A DNA stretch of 21,789 bases from JBBRSC01 sp038245795 (lineage in GTDB: Bacteria > Actinomycetota > Acidimicrobiia > Acidimicrobiales > Microtrichaceae): contig JBBRSC010000020.1 in assembly GCA_038245795.1 (NCBI GenBank), positions 1-21,789 of the forward strand, in the 5' to 3' direction. The translations under genes and the position numbers were made by a program. How positions within the stretch are numbered: the stretch's first letter is position 1; every line of letters starts with the position of its first letter. This document shows positions 14,260-21,157 of this stretch, in pieces. The notes beneath the pieces were generated by a model. That model was not told the DNA's origin and ran no database searches. It saw nothing but the letters and a program-made list of their open reading frames with translations.

Positions 14260-15249
14260 ATGAGGGGCTGGTTTTTGCAAGATTCGCCTGGTGACTACGT
14301 GTTTGGCGAGGTTCCTACGCCGGAACCAGGTCCGGGGGAGGTGCGGATCGCTGTCAAGGCATCGGCACTCAACCACATCGATCTCTGGCTCACACGAGGC
14401 ATGCCGAAGCCCCGTTCCTTGCCGCATGTCTCGGGGTCTGATGTTGCGGGCGTCATCGACGCCGTAGGACTCGGCGTCACCAACTGGAGCACCGGTGATG
14501 AGGTGGTCATGGAGGCCACCGTCACCAGCCTGGAAGCGATCCTCAACCTTGGGATCGACAACGTGATCGACCCGGGCATGCATCTGTTGGGGGAGCACCA
14601 ATGGGGCGGACACGCTGAGTATGTGGTGGTTCCAGCGTGGCACCCGGTTCGAAAACCGGCGAGTAGAACGTGGGTCGAGTGCGCGGCCTATCCCGTGGCC
14701 TACGTGACAGCGTGGAGGATGCTCCGCAAGGCCCGCGTCGAAGCGGGAACGACCGTCCTGGTGGTCGGCATCGGCGGCGGGGTCGCCATGGCAGCCCTGG
14801 TCCTCGGCCAGTACCTCGGTGCCAAGGTCTACGTGACCAGTCGGGACGAAGCGAAGCGGCGTCGAGCGTTGGAGTTGGGGGCCATCGACGCCTTCGATTC
14901 CGCCGGGCGCTTCCCGATCGCCGCCGACGCCGTGATCGACAGCGTGGGGGCCGCAACGTGGGAGTCATCCATCCGTGCGCTCAAGAACGGAGGTCGCTAC
15001 GTCTCGTGCGGCGGAACCTCAGGAATCGAAGTTCCATTGCAACTTCCCCGATTGTTCTTCAAACACCTGGAGATCATCGGAGTGACCACGGGAAGCCATC
15101 AGGAGTTTGTTCGAGTCACCGAGATCGTGGCCGACGGCCTCCCCGTGATGGTGGACGAGGTCTTTCCGCTCTCGGGCTACGCCGACGCCGTCGCCAAGCT
15201 CGCCCAGGGTGATCAAATGGGAAAACTCGTCATCGACCACACGCTCTGA
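14260..15249 (+). CDS. Medium-chain dehydrogenase/reductase without the structural zinc loop
   Basis: This 330-codon frame (329 residues) encodes an alcohol dehydrogenase/quinone oxidoreductase-like protein. The GroES-like N-terminal domain has PEPGPGEVRIAVKASALNHIDLWLTRGMP and HVSGSDVAGVIDAVG. The Rossmann domain has VLVVGIGGGVAMAALVLGQYLGAKVYVTSRDEAKR, where the Ser-Arg after the second strand hints at NADP(H). Relatives with the ALNH(I/L)DLW motif usually carry a four-Cys zinc loop; here residues 84-108 contain no Cys. The protein is therefore probably zinc-poor or zinc-free. The substrate is unknown. The start is set by the promoter element at 14246 and the conserved N-terminus. Its TGA overlaps the M20 ATG. 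Confidence 0.88.
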   Translation: MRGWFLQDSPGDYVFGEVPTPEPGPGEVRIAVKASALNHIDLWLTRGMPKPRSLPHVSGSDVAGVIDAVGLGVTNWSTGDEVVMEATVTSLEAILNLGIDNVIDPGMHLLGEHQWGGHAEYVVVPAWHPVRKPASRTWVECAAYPVAYVTAWRMLRKARVEAGTTVLVVGIGGGVAMAALVLGQYLGAKVYVTSRDEAKRRRALELGAIDAFDSAGRFPIAADAVIDSVGAATWESSIRALKNGGRYVSCGGTSGIEVPLQLPRLFFKHLEIIGVTTGSHQEFVRVTEIVADGLPVMVDEVFPLSGYADAVAKLAQGDQMGKLVIDHTL

Positions 15250-16427
15250 TGTCGATCGAGACGTTCGTTGCGGCCGTGACCAACGATGTTGAAACGCGGG
15301 CGATCGCCCTCCAGGACATCTCGCACGATCTCCACGACCACCCCGAGTTGTGCTTCGAGGAACACCACGCGCATCAGGTGCTGACCGATGCTCTCGCCGC
15401 TGAAGGTATCGACGTCGAACGACACGCCTTTGGGCTGGACACGGCGTTCCGCGCAACCATCGGGTCTGGCGACGGTCCGACCATCGCCGTGTGCCTCGAA
15501 TACGACGCGCTCCCTGAGATCGGCCACGCCTGCGGGCACAACATCATCGCTGCCGCGGGACTCGGCGCGGCGCTAGCGGCCGGCTCGCTCGCTGAACAGC
15601 TCGGTGGGACGGTGGTGGTGCTCGGAACGCCCGCTGAAGAAGGCGGCGGTGGGAAAATTCTGATGATCGAGCGCGGTGCACTCGAGGGCATCGATGCCGC
15701 GATGATGATCCATCCGGCTGACGCCGATCTCGACAGCTTCAATGCCATTGCCGTGCACCATCTCGACTGTGAGTTCCACGGGCGAGCCGCCCACGCGGCG
15801 GCGGCTCCCGAACAGGGCCGAAACGCGCTTGATGCGGCGGTACTGGCGTACCAGAACGTCGCCGCGCTCCGCCAGCACATCACCGGTCGCGAACGCATCC
15901 ACGGCATCTTCACAATGGGTGGCGACAAGCCGAACATCGTTCCCCATCGTGCGGCACAATCCTGGTATGTGCGGTCGGGAACTCGAGCTTCCCTCCAGGA
16001 GCTCGAACCCCGTTTCCTGGCATGCCTCGAGGCCGGGGCGCTGGCGGCTGGCTGCACACTCGAGCATCGCTGGGTGTCTTCGCCCTACGACGACCTGGTC
16101 CACGTAGCGTCATTGTCCGATGCCTATGGTCGTCATCTCGCCACACGAGGCCGAACGAGTGAACCAGCATCGACGCGCCCGAGCCTGATGGGTTCAACCG
16201 ACATGGGAAATGTCAGCCACGTGGTGCCGTCGATGCACCCGATGATCCGTGTAGCGCCTGATGGCGTATCGATCCATACCGAGGCGTTTGCCGAGTACAC
16301 CGGTGGGCCCGAAGGCGACCGGGCGGTGGTCGACGGGGCCATCGCGATGGCGGCAACAATGGTCGAATTGTGGTCAGATGCATCGCTGTTGCGCGGCGCC
16401 CGCGAGGAGTTCGCAGGCCAGCAGTAG
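15249..16427 (+). CDS. M20-family amidohydrolase/peptidase
   Basis: This 392-residue metal-dependent amidohydrolase belongs to the M20D branch, which includes p-aminobenzoyl-glutamate hydrolase AbgB and PM20D2-like dipeptidases. Visible elements are DHPELCFEEHHA (30-41), EYDALPEIGHACGHN (84-98) with ligands Cys95 and His97, TPAEEGGGGK with Glu130/Glu131, MMIHPAD with His155, and the lid/dimer segment FHGRAAHAAAAPEQGRNALDAA. A C-terminal His occurs in SMHPMI. No signal peptide is seen, so it is cytoplasmic. Its ATG overlaps the dehydrogenase stop (TGATG), indicating a two-gene operon. The exact amide substrate cannot be inferred. Confidence 0.9.
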   Translation: MSIETFVAAVTNDVETRAIALQDISHDLHDHPELCFEEHHAHQVLTDALAAEGIDVERHAFGLDTAFRATIGSGDGPTIAVCLEYDALPEIGHACGHNIIAAAGLGAALAAGSLAEQLGGTVVVLGTPAEEGGGGKILMIERGALEGIDAAMMIHPADADLDSFNAIAVHHLDCEFHGRAAHAAAAPEQGRNALDAAVLAYQNVAALRQHITGRERIHGIFTMGGDKPNIVPHRAAQSWYVRSGTRASLQELEPRFLACLEAGALAAGCTLEHRWVSSPYDDLVHVASLSDAYGRHLATRGRTSEPASTRPSLMGSTDMGNVSHVVPSMHPMIRVAPDGVSIHTEAFAEYTGGPEGDRAVVDGAIAMAATMVELWSDASLLRGAREEFAGQQ

Positions 16428-16476
16428 GGGAATGCGCTGCGGATCGACCGTCCCTGGCGATCACCGAGAATCGCCG

Positions 16477-16482
16477 TAGGGT
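16477..16482 (+). promoter_or_regulatory. Candidate leaderless promoter -10 (TAGGGT) of the ThyX-like gene
   Basis: TAGGGT ends 7 nt before GTG 16490 and supports that start over the frame's 40-codon upstream extension, which would run back into the M20 gene. Confidence 0.55.
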
Positions 16483-16489
16483 GAACCCC

Positions 16490-18106
16490 GTGACGCCCTA
16501 CGTTTCTGAGTCGTTCAGCGCTGAAGAGCGCAATATCTTGCGCCGCTACTTCACGGACCTCGATGGGCCCGTTTTCGCCCTGGTCAACCTGCCCGAGGTG
16601 GTCAAGGGAGCATTGTTCGCACGATACTCCCGGTCGGCGAAGTCGCTCCGTCAACTCTTCCTCGACGAGTTCATGGGCGAGCTCGACGTTGCCGGGGACG
16701 TGACCGTTGATGCCACGGTCGGATTGGAACGTGCCGAAGCCCTGTACGACAAGGTGTTTCTCGAGTACGGCGACGATTCGGTGGCGCAACTCGGCGGGGT
16801 CCACCTGGCGTGCGAACAATCGTCGAATGTGCTCACCAAGATCCTCGAATGGGGTCGGCTCATGGCGTACCTCGAGCAGTCCACTCGCTACATCGCCTAT
16901 GACACACGCCTCGGTGGCCGCTACCGCTACTTCCGAGATCCCGAAATTCTTGCGTCGTCGATGGGCGCCCGCTATGTCGGCGACATGGACCGGATTTTCG
17001 ACGTCTACGGAGAACTCGTCCCGATCATGACGGAGCACTTTCGAGGCCTGATCCCGAAGGCGGCAGAGGACAGCGACTTCATCTACCGCCAGGCCATCAG
17101 AGCCAAAGCGTTCGACGCCCTACGCGGGCTGCTGCCGGCTGCGTCGCTCTCCAACGTCGGCATCTACGGCACGGGTCAGGGCTACGAGCAGCTCCTCCTC
17201 CGTATGCGCGCCCATCCGTTGCCCGAGGCGAGGGCCTACGCCGACATGATGCTCGTGGAACTTCGCAAGGTCATTCCGTCCTTCCTCAAGCGGGTTGATC
17301 TTCCGGATCGAGGGGGCGAGTGGAGCGACTATCTGGCGTCCACCGGCTCGGCGATCCGAGACGTGTCGGATCGGTTGTTGGGTGACATGAGCGACATGTC
17401 AGGGCCGAGCGATTCGCGGGTCTCGCTGGTCGATTTCGATCCTGATGGCGAGATCAAGCTGGTTGCCGCCATGTTGTATTCCACTACGCACGTCCCCGAG
17501 CAAGTGCTCGAGGATCGTGTCGCGGCGATGAGCGTTGACGACCGGCTCGCGGTCATCAGGGCCTATGTCGGCGACCGTAAGAATCGTCGGCACAAGCCCG
17601 GACGTGCGCTTGAACGCCTCGACTATCGGTTTGATGTTCTGAGTGACTACGGCGCCTTCCGTGACCTCCAGCGTCACCGAATGCTGACGATCGAATGGCA
17701 GGACCTTTCGCCCCGTCACGGGTTTGTTCGGCCTGAGTCGATCGGCGATGCCGGGGCGCTCGAGGTGTACGACGCCGCCATGGAACTTTCGTCGCGACTG
17801 TGGACCGACCTCAATGAGGAGCTCCCAGCCCAAGCCTCGTACGCGGTGGCTCTGGCCTACCGGGTGCGGTACACGATGCAGATGAACGCTCGTGAGGCGA
17901 TGCACCTGATCGAACTCCGTTCGGCGCAGCAGGGACACCCCAGCTACCGCACGGTCGCCCAAGACATGCATCATCTCATCAAGGACGTTGCGGGACACCG
18001 CGCGGTGGCCGAGATGATGATCTTCGTTGATCACGCCGAGGAGGCCGACCTCGAGCGCATCGAGGCAGAGCGTCGGGCTGAATCCCGGCGTTCCTCGCTC
18101 AGCTGA
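16490..18106 (+). CDS. Tandem-domain ThyX homologue (FAD-dependent thymidylate synthase-like)
   Basis: This 538-residue protein looks like two ThyX domains in one chain; ordinary ThyX is about 220-250 residues. The N-terminal copy (about 1-265) has WGRLMAYLEQSTRY, keeping Arg123-x7-Ser131-x-Arg133-Tyr134 of the ThyX signature but not its first Arg-His. It also has AFDALRGLLPAASLSNVGIYG. The C-terminal copy (about 310-520) has QRHRMLTIEWQDLSPRHGF, keeping Arg-His-Arg (395-397) but with nine rather than seven residues before Ser407. It also has MNAREAMHLIELRSAQQGHPSYR. Neither domain has the full RHRx7S motif, so thymidylate synthase activity is uncertain. The gene has its own promoter element and no folate genes are adjacent. 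Confidence 0.85.
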   Translation: MTPYVSESFSAEERNILRRYFTDLDGPVFALVNLPEVVKGALFARYSRSAKSLRQLFLDEFMGELDVAGDVTVDATVGLERAEALYDKVFLEYGDDSVAQLGGVHLACEQSSNVLTKILEWGRLMAYLEQSTRYIAYDTRLGGRYRYFRDPEILASSMGARYVGDMDRIFDVYGELVPIMTEHFRGLIPKAAEDSDFIYRQAIRAKAFDALRGLLPAASLSNVGIYGTGQGYEQLLLRMRAHPLPEARAYADMMLVELRKVIPSFLKRVDLPDRGGEWSDYLASTGSAIRDVSDRLLGDMSDMSGPSDSRVSLVDFDPDGEIKLVAAMLYSTTHVPEQVLEDRVAAMSVDDRLAVIRAYVGDRKNRRHKPGRALERLDYRFDVLSDYGAFRDLQRHRMLTIEWQDLSPRHGFVRPESIGDAGALEVYDAAMELSSRLWTDLNEELPAQASYAVALAYRVRYTMQMNAREAMHLIELRSAQQGHPSYRTVAQDMHHLIKDVAGHRAVAEMMIFVDHAEEADLERIEAERRAESRRSSLS

Positions 18107-18162
18107 GCTGCGGTGTGGCCGGTTTTGTGACCCGGATGCGCGCCAACGCGCTCAGACGTGTC

Positions 18163-18168
18163 TATGAT
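18163..18168 (+). promoter_or_regulatory. Candidate -10 (TATGAT) for the acidic DUF4193-like gene
   Basis: TATGAT is close to the consensus and would give a leader of about 40 nt with a GGAAGGGA Shine-Dalgarno (18199-18206) before GTG 18215. No good -35 is seen. The rest of the 108-bp gap after thyX shows nothing. Confidence 0.45.
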
Positions 18169-18214
18169 TCCGCCGCATCCGGAGACAGCGGGTCATCTGG
18201 AAGGGACGGCAGTA

Positions 18215-18730
18215 GTGGACGAGGAATTGACGGAAGAGTTCGAAGAGGAGCCGGTCGAGGAAACGATCGAAGTTCTCCCTGACGACCTGGACGAACCTGA
18301 CCTGGACGACGAGTTCGGTGATGACGACGTCGCTGAGGATGTGATCGAAGATCTAGATGCCGAGGTGGTGGACGCCGAGGACGAGGTCGAGGAAGCTGCC
18401 GTTCCTGCGCGCCGGAAGGTGGCTGCTGAGGAAGAAGAGGACGACGAGGACGAAGCAGATCCTGACGACGTTGAAGAGGACCTCGACACGATTCTCAAGG
18501 ATCGCATTGCGTCCGGCGACGACCTCGAGGACGAAGAAGAGGAAGAAGTTCCCGATCGCAACGATCCCGATGCCGCAGACGGCGTCGCTGCCAAGAAGGC
18601 CGGTGAGTTCACCTGCCCTGGTTGCTTCATGATCATGCATCCTCGCCAGTTCGGCCGGCTGGACGCCATGATCTGCCCCGAGGGGTATGCGCCGTGCCCC
18701 GCAATGGCCATTGTCCGCTCCATGAAGTGA
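18215..18730 (+). CDS. Highly acidic protein with C-terminal DUF4193-like zinc-binding motif
   Basis: The 171-residue product is dominated by Glu/Asp runs over residues 1-122. It ends in a compact Cys-rich segment: GEFTCPGCFMIMHPRQFGR, then MICPEGYAPCP, with Cys134, Cys137, His142, Cys154 and Cys161 as candidate zinc ligands. The LDTILKDRIASGDD stretch before the acidic hinge and the EFTCxxCF motif resemble the actinobacterial DUF4193 family. GTG 18215 was chosen because it follows a Shine-Dalgarno; 19 upstream codons are open but overlap the promoter element. The charge pattern suggests a nucleic-acid mimic or a partner of a basic protein, and the neighbouring gene encodes one (inference only). 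Confidence 0.8.
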   Translation: MDEELTEEFEEEPVEETIEVLPDDLDEPDLDDEFGDDDVAEDVIEDLDAEVVDAEDEVEEAAVPARRKVAAEEEEDDEDEADPDDVEEDLDTILKDRIASGDDLEDEEEEEVPDRNDPDAADGVAAKKAGEFTCPGCFMIMHPRQFGRLDAMICPEGYAPCPAMAIVRSMK

Positions 18731-18805
18731 CTTTCTGAGCCTCAGCTGCTCGGAGAACCGGGCCCCGATGTGCGATATGCGGTACCGGTGGGGCAGTATC
18801 CAGAC

Positions 18806-19423
18806 GTGACGACTTCCCCGTTCCAGGATATGTTGACCGCCGCGACCGGTCTCGCGGCTGAGGTGGCCGGAGCGGTGCCTCGCTTCGCTCAGCGGAGCCG
18901 CGATCAGGCCTCGCTCATTGGGATGCTGCTCGAGAAGCTCGGCTGCCTGAGTTCGTCGGATGGCGACGCTGTTGCCTCGTCGCCGGTGGCGAGCATCCGC
19001 CGTGATGTGGACTCGATCATCGTTGATGCCGCCACGAACGGACGCGATGCGACGGTCGTGCCGCTGAGGCCTGTGGCAGCGGCCAAGAAAGCTGCTGCGA
19101 AGAAGGCTTCCGCTACGAAGAAGGCTCCCGCTGCGAAGAAGGCTCCCGCTGCGAAGAAAGCTGCTGCGAGGAAGGCTTCCGCTGCGAAGAAAGCTCCCGC
19201 TGCGAAGAAAGCAGGCGCGAAAAAGGCTCCGGCTTCCAAGAACGTGCAGGCCCGCATCGGTTTGGCCATCGAGGGCTACGATACGCTCGCTGCCAGTCAG
19301 ATCATTGCCCGACTCGATGGTTTGTCGGTCGCAGAACTCGACGCGATCAGAGCGCACGAAGTCGCCAACCGCGACCGTCGCACGGTTCTCGGTCGGATCA
19401 ATCAGTTGCTGAGCGACGGCTGA
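18806..19423 (+). CDS. Histone-like Lys/Ala-repeat protein with C-terminal helical module
   Basis: The 205-residue product has three parts: a helical N-terminus (1-90: FQDMLTAATGLAAEVAGAVPRF, IGMLLEKLG), a Lys/Ala/Pro repeat (94-145, units such as AAKKAP), and a C-terminal module (147-205). The module (ARIGLAIEGYDTLAASQIIARLD, then GLSVAELDAIRAHEVANRDRRTVLGRI) is common in actinobacterial proteins and probably mediates protein contacts. The repeat resembles the tails of HupB and histone H1 and probably binds DNA or RNA. The start is uncertain: GTG 18770 is in frame 12 codons upstream, but GTG 18806 begins MTTSPFQDM and overlaps the stop of a 13-codon ATG frame (18768-18809). GNAT and Nudix genes follow. 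Confidence 0.82.
   Translation: MTTSPFQDMLTAATGLAAEVAGAVPRFAQRSRDQASLIGMLLEKLGCLSSSDGDAVASSPVASIRRDVDSIIVDAATNGRDATVVPLRPVAAAKKAAAKKASATKKAPAAKKAPAAKKAAARKASAAKKAPAAKKAGAKKAPASKNVQARIGLAIEGYDTLAASQIIARLDGLSVAELDAIRAHEVANRDRRTVLGRINQLLSDG
19086..19240 (+). repeat. Degenerate 18-bp tandem repeats encoding AAKKAP units
   Basis: About eight copies of a unit like GCTGCGAAGAAGGCTCCC lie in tandem, with Ser, Ala, Thr or Arg variants. They produce the basic tail of the histone-like protein and are prone to copy-number change. Confidence 0.85.
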
Positions 19424-19431
19424 TCGCCCCC

Positions 19432-19872
19432 ATGGTGACGGCCCGCGCCTCGGTGCATGAAGATCGGCTCGCGGCGACCGATCTCGCACACGCAGCGCGG
19501 GCACTCATCGTCGATGAACGAGGCGGGACTGCTTTCCTCGAAGCGCTCGGGGATGCTGAGCGCGTCGGCGATCGATGCGGTAAGCGATTGCCCGATGTCG
19601 TGGTCGTCGGTGAGGTCGGCGGTTACGTGCTCGGCTATGCCTTCCTCTCGGTCGCGGGCCACGTTGGGGTGATTGCCGAGCTCTTCGTAGCGCCAGACGC
19701 ACGAGGCGTTGGCTTGGGCCACGTCCTGCTCGCCGACTCGCTGTCCAAGATGCGCGAGGCAGGATGCACCCGCGCCGATACCTCAGCGTTGCCGGGCGAT
19801 CGTGCCACGAAGAACTTCTTCGAGGCCCACGGTCTGGTCACTCGTCTGCTCACGCCCAGTCGGGCGCTATGA
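19432..19872 (+). CDS. GNAT-family N-acetyltransferase
   Basis: The 146-residue product has the acetyl-CoA-binding motif A: VIAELFVAPDARGVGLGHVLLADSL, with Arg91-Gly-Val-Gly-Leu-Gly as the pyrophosphate loop. GYVLGYAFLSVAGHVG forms the preceding strands, and NFFEAHGLV is the usual C-terminal motif. It transfers an acetyl group from acetyl-CoA to an amine, but the acceptor cannot be inferred. ATG 19432 (or GTG 19435) starts 8 nt after the histone-like gene. The stop overlaps the Nudix ATG (ATGA). Being next to a Lys-rich protein makes lysine acetylation of that protein a testable idea, no more. Confidence 0.88.
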   Translation: MVTARASVHEDRLAATDLAHAARALIVDERGGTAFLEALGDAERVGDRCGKRLPDVVVVGEVGGYVLGYAFLSVAGHVGVIAELFVAPDARGVGLGHVLLADSLSKMREAGCTRADTSALPGDRATKNFFEAHGLVTRLLTPSRAL

Positions 19873-20285
19873 GCGAGCTTTCGGATCGGCCACGGGTGTG
19901 CGCCGGAGCGGTCGCCGTGCGCGACGACTCGCTCCTCATGATCCAGCGCGGGTCCGGTGGATCAACTGGGCAGTGGTCCCTGCCGGGTGGCCACGTCGAA
20001 CACGGCGAGATGGTCGCCGAAGCGCTGATTCGCGAGGTCGCAGAGGAAACCGGGCTGGCCGGACTCTGCGGGCCGCTCATCGGTTGGTCCGAGTTCATCG
20101 GCGAACACGCCCATTACGTGATCCTGAACTTTCGGGTCACGATTGTCGACGATGGTGACCCAGTCGCCGGTGATGACGAGCTGGACGTTCGCTGGGTCCC
20201 CTTGTGGGAGGTCAGTGAACTCCCACTGACACCGGGGTTGGCCGAGTTCCTCGCCGACCACGACGTCATCGAGTTGCTGGCCTGA
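19869..20285 (+). CDS. Nudix hydrolase
   Basis: The 138-residue product has a perfect Nudix box at residues 41-63, GHVEHGEMVAEALI followed by REVAEETGL, which binds the metal that supports cleavage of nucleoside-diphosphate-linked substrates. It is preceded by GQWSLPGG and followed by a beta-rich half (HYVILNFRVTIV, ELDVRWVPLWEV). It resembles MutT/ADP-ribose-type small Nudix proteins; the substrate is not clear. ATG 19869 was chosen because it overlaps the GNAT stop. The frame continues upstream for 35 codons but that part lies within the GNAT gene. It converges with the crotonase gene. Confidence 0.92.
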   Translation: MSELSDRPRVCAGAVAVRDDSLLMIQRGSGGSTGQWSLPGGHVEHGEMVAEALIREVAEETGLAGLCGPLIGWSEFIGEHAHYVILNFRVTIVDDGDPVAGDDELDVRWVPLWEVSELPLTPGLAEFLADHDVIELLA

Positions 20286-20287
20286 CA

Positions 20288-20326
20288 ACGCTGGTCAGCG
20301 TCCGTCCCGGCAGGCCGTTAGCGGCC
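20288..20326. terminator. Two short inverted repeats between convergent genes (weak candidate terminator)
   Basis: ACGCTG-GT-CAGCGT (20288-20301) and GGCCG-TTAG-CGGCC (20313-20326) lie in the 32-bp gap and across the crotonase stop. The stems are only 5-6 bp and no T-run follows, so a role in ending transcription of both genes is tentative. Confidence 0.3.
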
Positions 20327-21091
20327 CTTCCAGACGGGCGGACGCTTCTCGATGAAGGCGTTGAGCCCCTCGGCGAAGTCCTCGGTAGCGAACATCGCCA
20401 TGATGCCGTCACCGGACATCTTCCAGCCAACATCGTCCGGCTGATCGGTGGCCTCGATCACGATCTTGCGACTTGCCCGAACGGCCAGCGGGGCGTTCTC
20501 AGTGATCTGCGCTGCCAGCAGCTTGGCGGCGTCCAACGCTCCGCCCTCCTCGGAGAGCACGTTGACCCAACCGAAGTGATAGGCACGCTCTGCTGGAAAA
20601 TCGAGGCGCCCGGTGAGCGCGAGCTCCATGGCGATATTGCGCGGAATCTTGCGAGGGAGGCGGAACAACCCACCGGCGGCGGCCACCAGGTTTCGCTTCA
20701 CCTCGGGGATCCCGAAAACGGCCGTTTTCGAGGCGACCACGAGATCACACGACAGGACAAGTTCGGTGCCGCCAGCGAGGGCTGGGCCGTCGACTGCGGC
20801 GATGAGCGGCTTGGTGCGTTCCCGCTGGACCAGACCGCCGAAGCCACCCTTGGCGGTCGACATGCCGCCTGGATCGACACTCATCTGCTTGAGGTCGGCA
20901 CCGGCGCAGAAAATGTAGCCCTTGTCGGTCTTGGCCCCGGTGAGAATGCCGACCCACACCTCGTCGTCGGCCTCCATCTTGTCGATGGCCTCCTCGATGC
21001 CGGTGGCAACAGCTGTATTGACAGCGTTGCGGGCCTCCGGACGGTTGATCGTGATGATGGCGATGTTCCCGATTTTTTCGTAGTCGATCAT
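20318..21091 (-). CDS. Enoyl-CoA hydratase/isomerase (crotonase family)
   Basis: The 257-residue crotonase-fold enzyme hydrates enoyl-CoA thioesters in fatty-acid or related beta-oxidation. The oxyanion-hole segments are FCAGADLKQM (61-70) and VDGPALAGGTELVLSCDLVVAS (100-121). Both catalytic glutamates of true hydratases are present: Glu110 in GGTELVL and Glu130 in FGIPEVKRNLVAAAGGLFRLPR. NRPEARNAVN (16-25) is the usual N-terminal motif. It has a leaderless-type promoter on the reverse strand and shares its upstream region with the divergent HAD gene, including a palindrome over its -35 region. The precise substrate is not determinable. Confidence 0.95.
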   Translation of the reverse strand: MIDYEKIGNIAIITINRPEARNAVNTAVATGIEEAIDKMEADDEVWVGILTGAKTDKGYIFCAGADLKQMSVDPGGMSTAKGGFGGLVQRERTKPLIAAVDGPALAGGTELVLSCDLVVASKTAVFGIPEVKRNLVAAAGGLFRLPRKIPRNIAMELALTGRLDFPAERAYHFGWVNVLSEEGGALDAAKLLAAQITENAPLAVRASRKIVIEATDQPDDVGWKMSGDGIMAMFATEDFAEGLNAFIEKRPPVWKGR

Positions 21092-21097
21092 GGTCGA

Positions 21098-21103
21098 ACC
21101 CTA
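21098..21103 (-). promoter_or_regulatory. Candidate leaderless crotonase promoter -10 (TAGGGT)
   Basis: On the reverse strand TAGGGT is followed by 6 nt and then the ATG at 21091. The expected -35 region falls inside the palindrome at 21111-21128. Confidence 0.5.
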
Positions 21104-21110
21104 GGGGCGA

Positions 21111-21128
21111 CTTGACCGCTCGGTCTAG
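21111..21128. promoter_or_regulatory. Operator-like palindrome in the crotonase-HAD divergent promoter
   Basis: CTTGACCGCTCGGTCTAG matches its own reverse complement at 14 of 18 positions, with GACCG-CT-CGGTC as core. ACCGnnCGGT-type cores are typical of TetR-family operators, which often control acyl-CoA genes. It covers the crotonase -35 region, so a bound repressor could block that promoter (inference). Confidence 0.5.
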
Positions 21129-21150
21129 TTGTCGGATCGACCCCTACGAT
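21129..21150 (+). promoter_or_regulatory. Candidate HAD gene promoter with PafBC-like upstream element
   Basis: TACGAT (21145-21150) ends 7 nt before ATG 21158, a leaderless arrangement. TTGTCGG starts at 21129 with 11 nt between TTGTC and the -10. The mycobacterial PafBC (RecA-NDp) consensus is TTGTCRGTG-N8-TAnnnT, with 12 nt between TTGTC and the -10. The match is therefore good over seven bases but one nucleotide short in spacing. Confidence 0.4.
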
Positions 21151-21157
21151 CACCAGG

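Noticed and set aside
18193..18723. Serine-rich reverse-strand frame opposite the acidic gene
   Set aside because: Serine runs are the antisense reading of GAG/GAC-rich codons. The forward frame has a Shine-Dalgarno and a Cys motif.
19086..19240. Repeats in the histone-like gene considered as a CRISPR or satellite
   Set aside because: The 18-bp units stay in frame and encode a regular AAKKAP peptide with no spacers.
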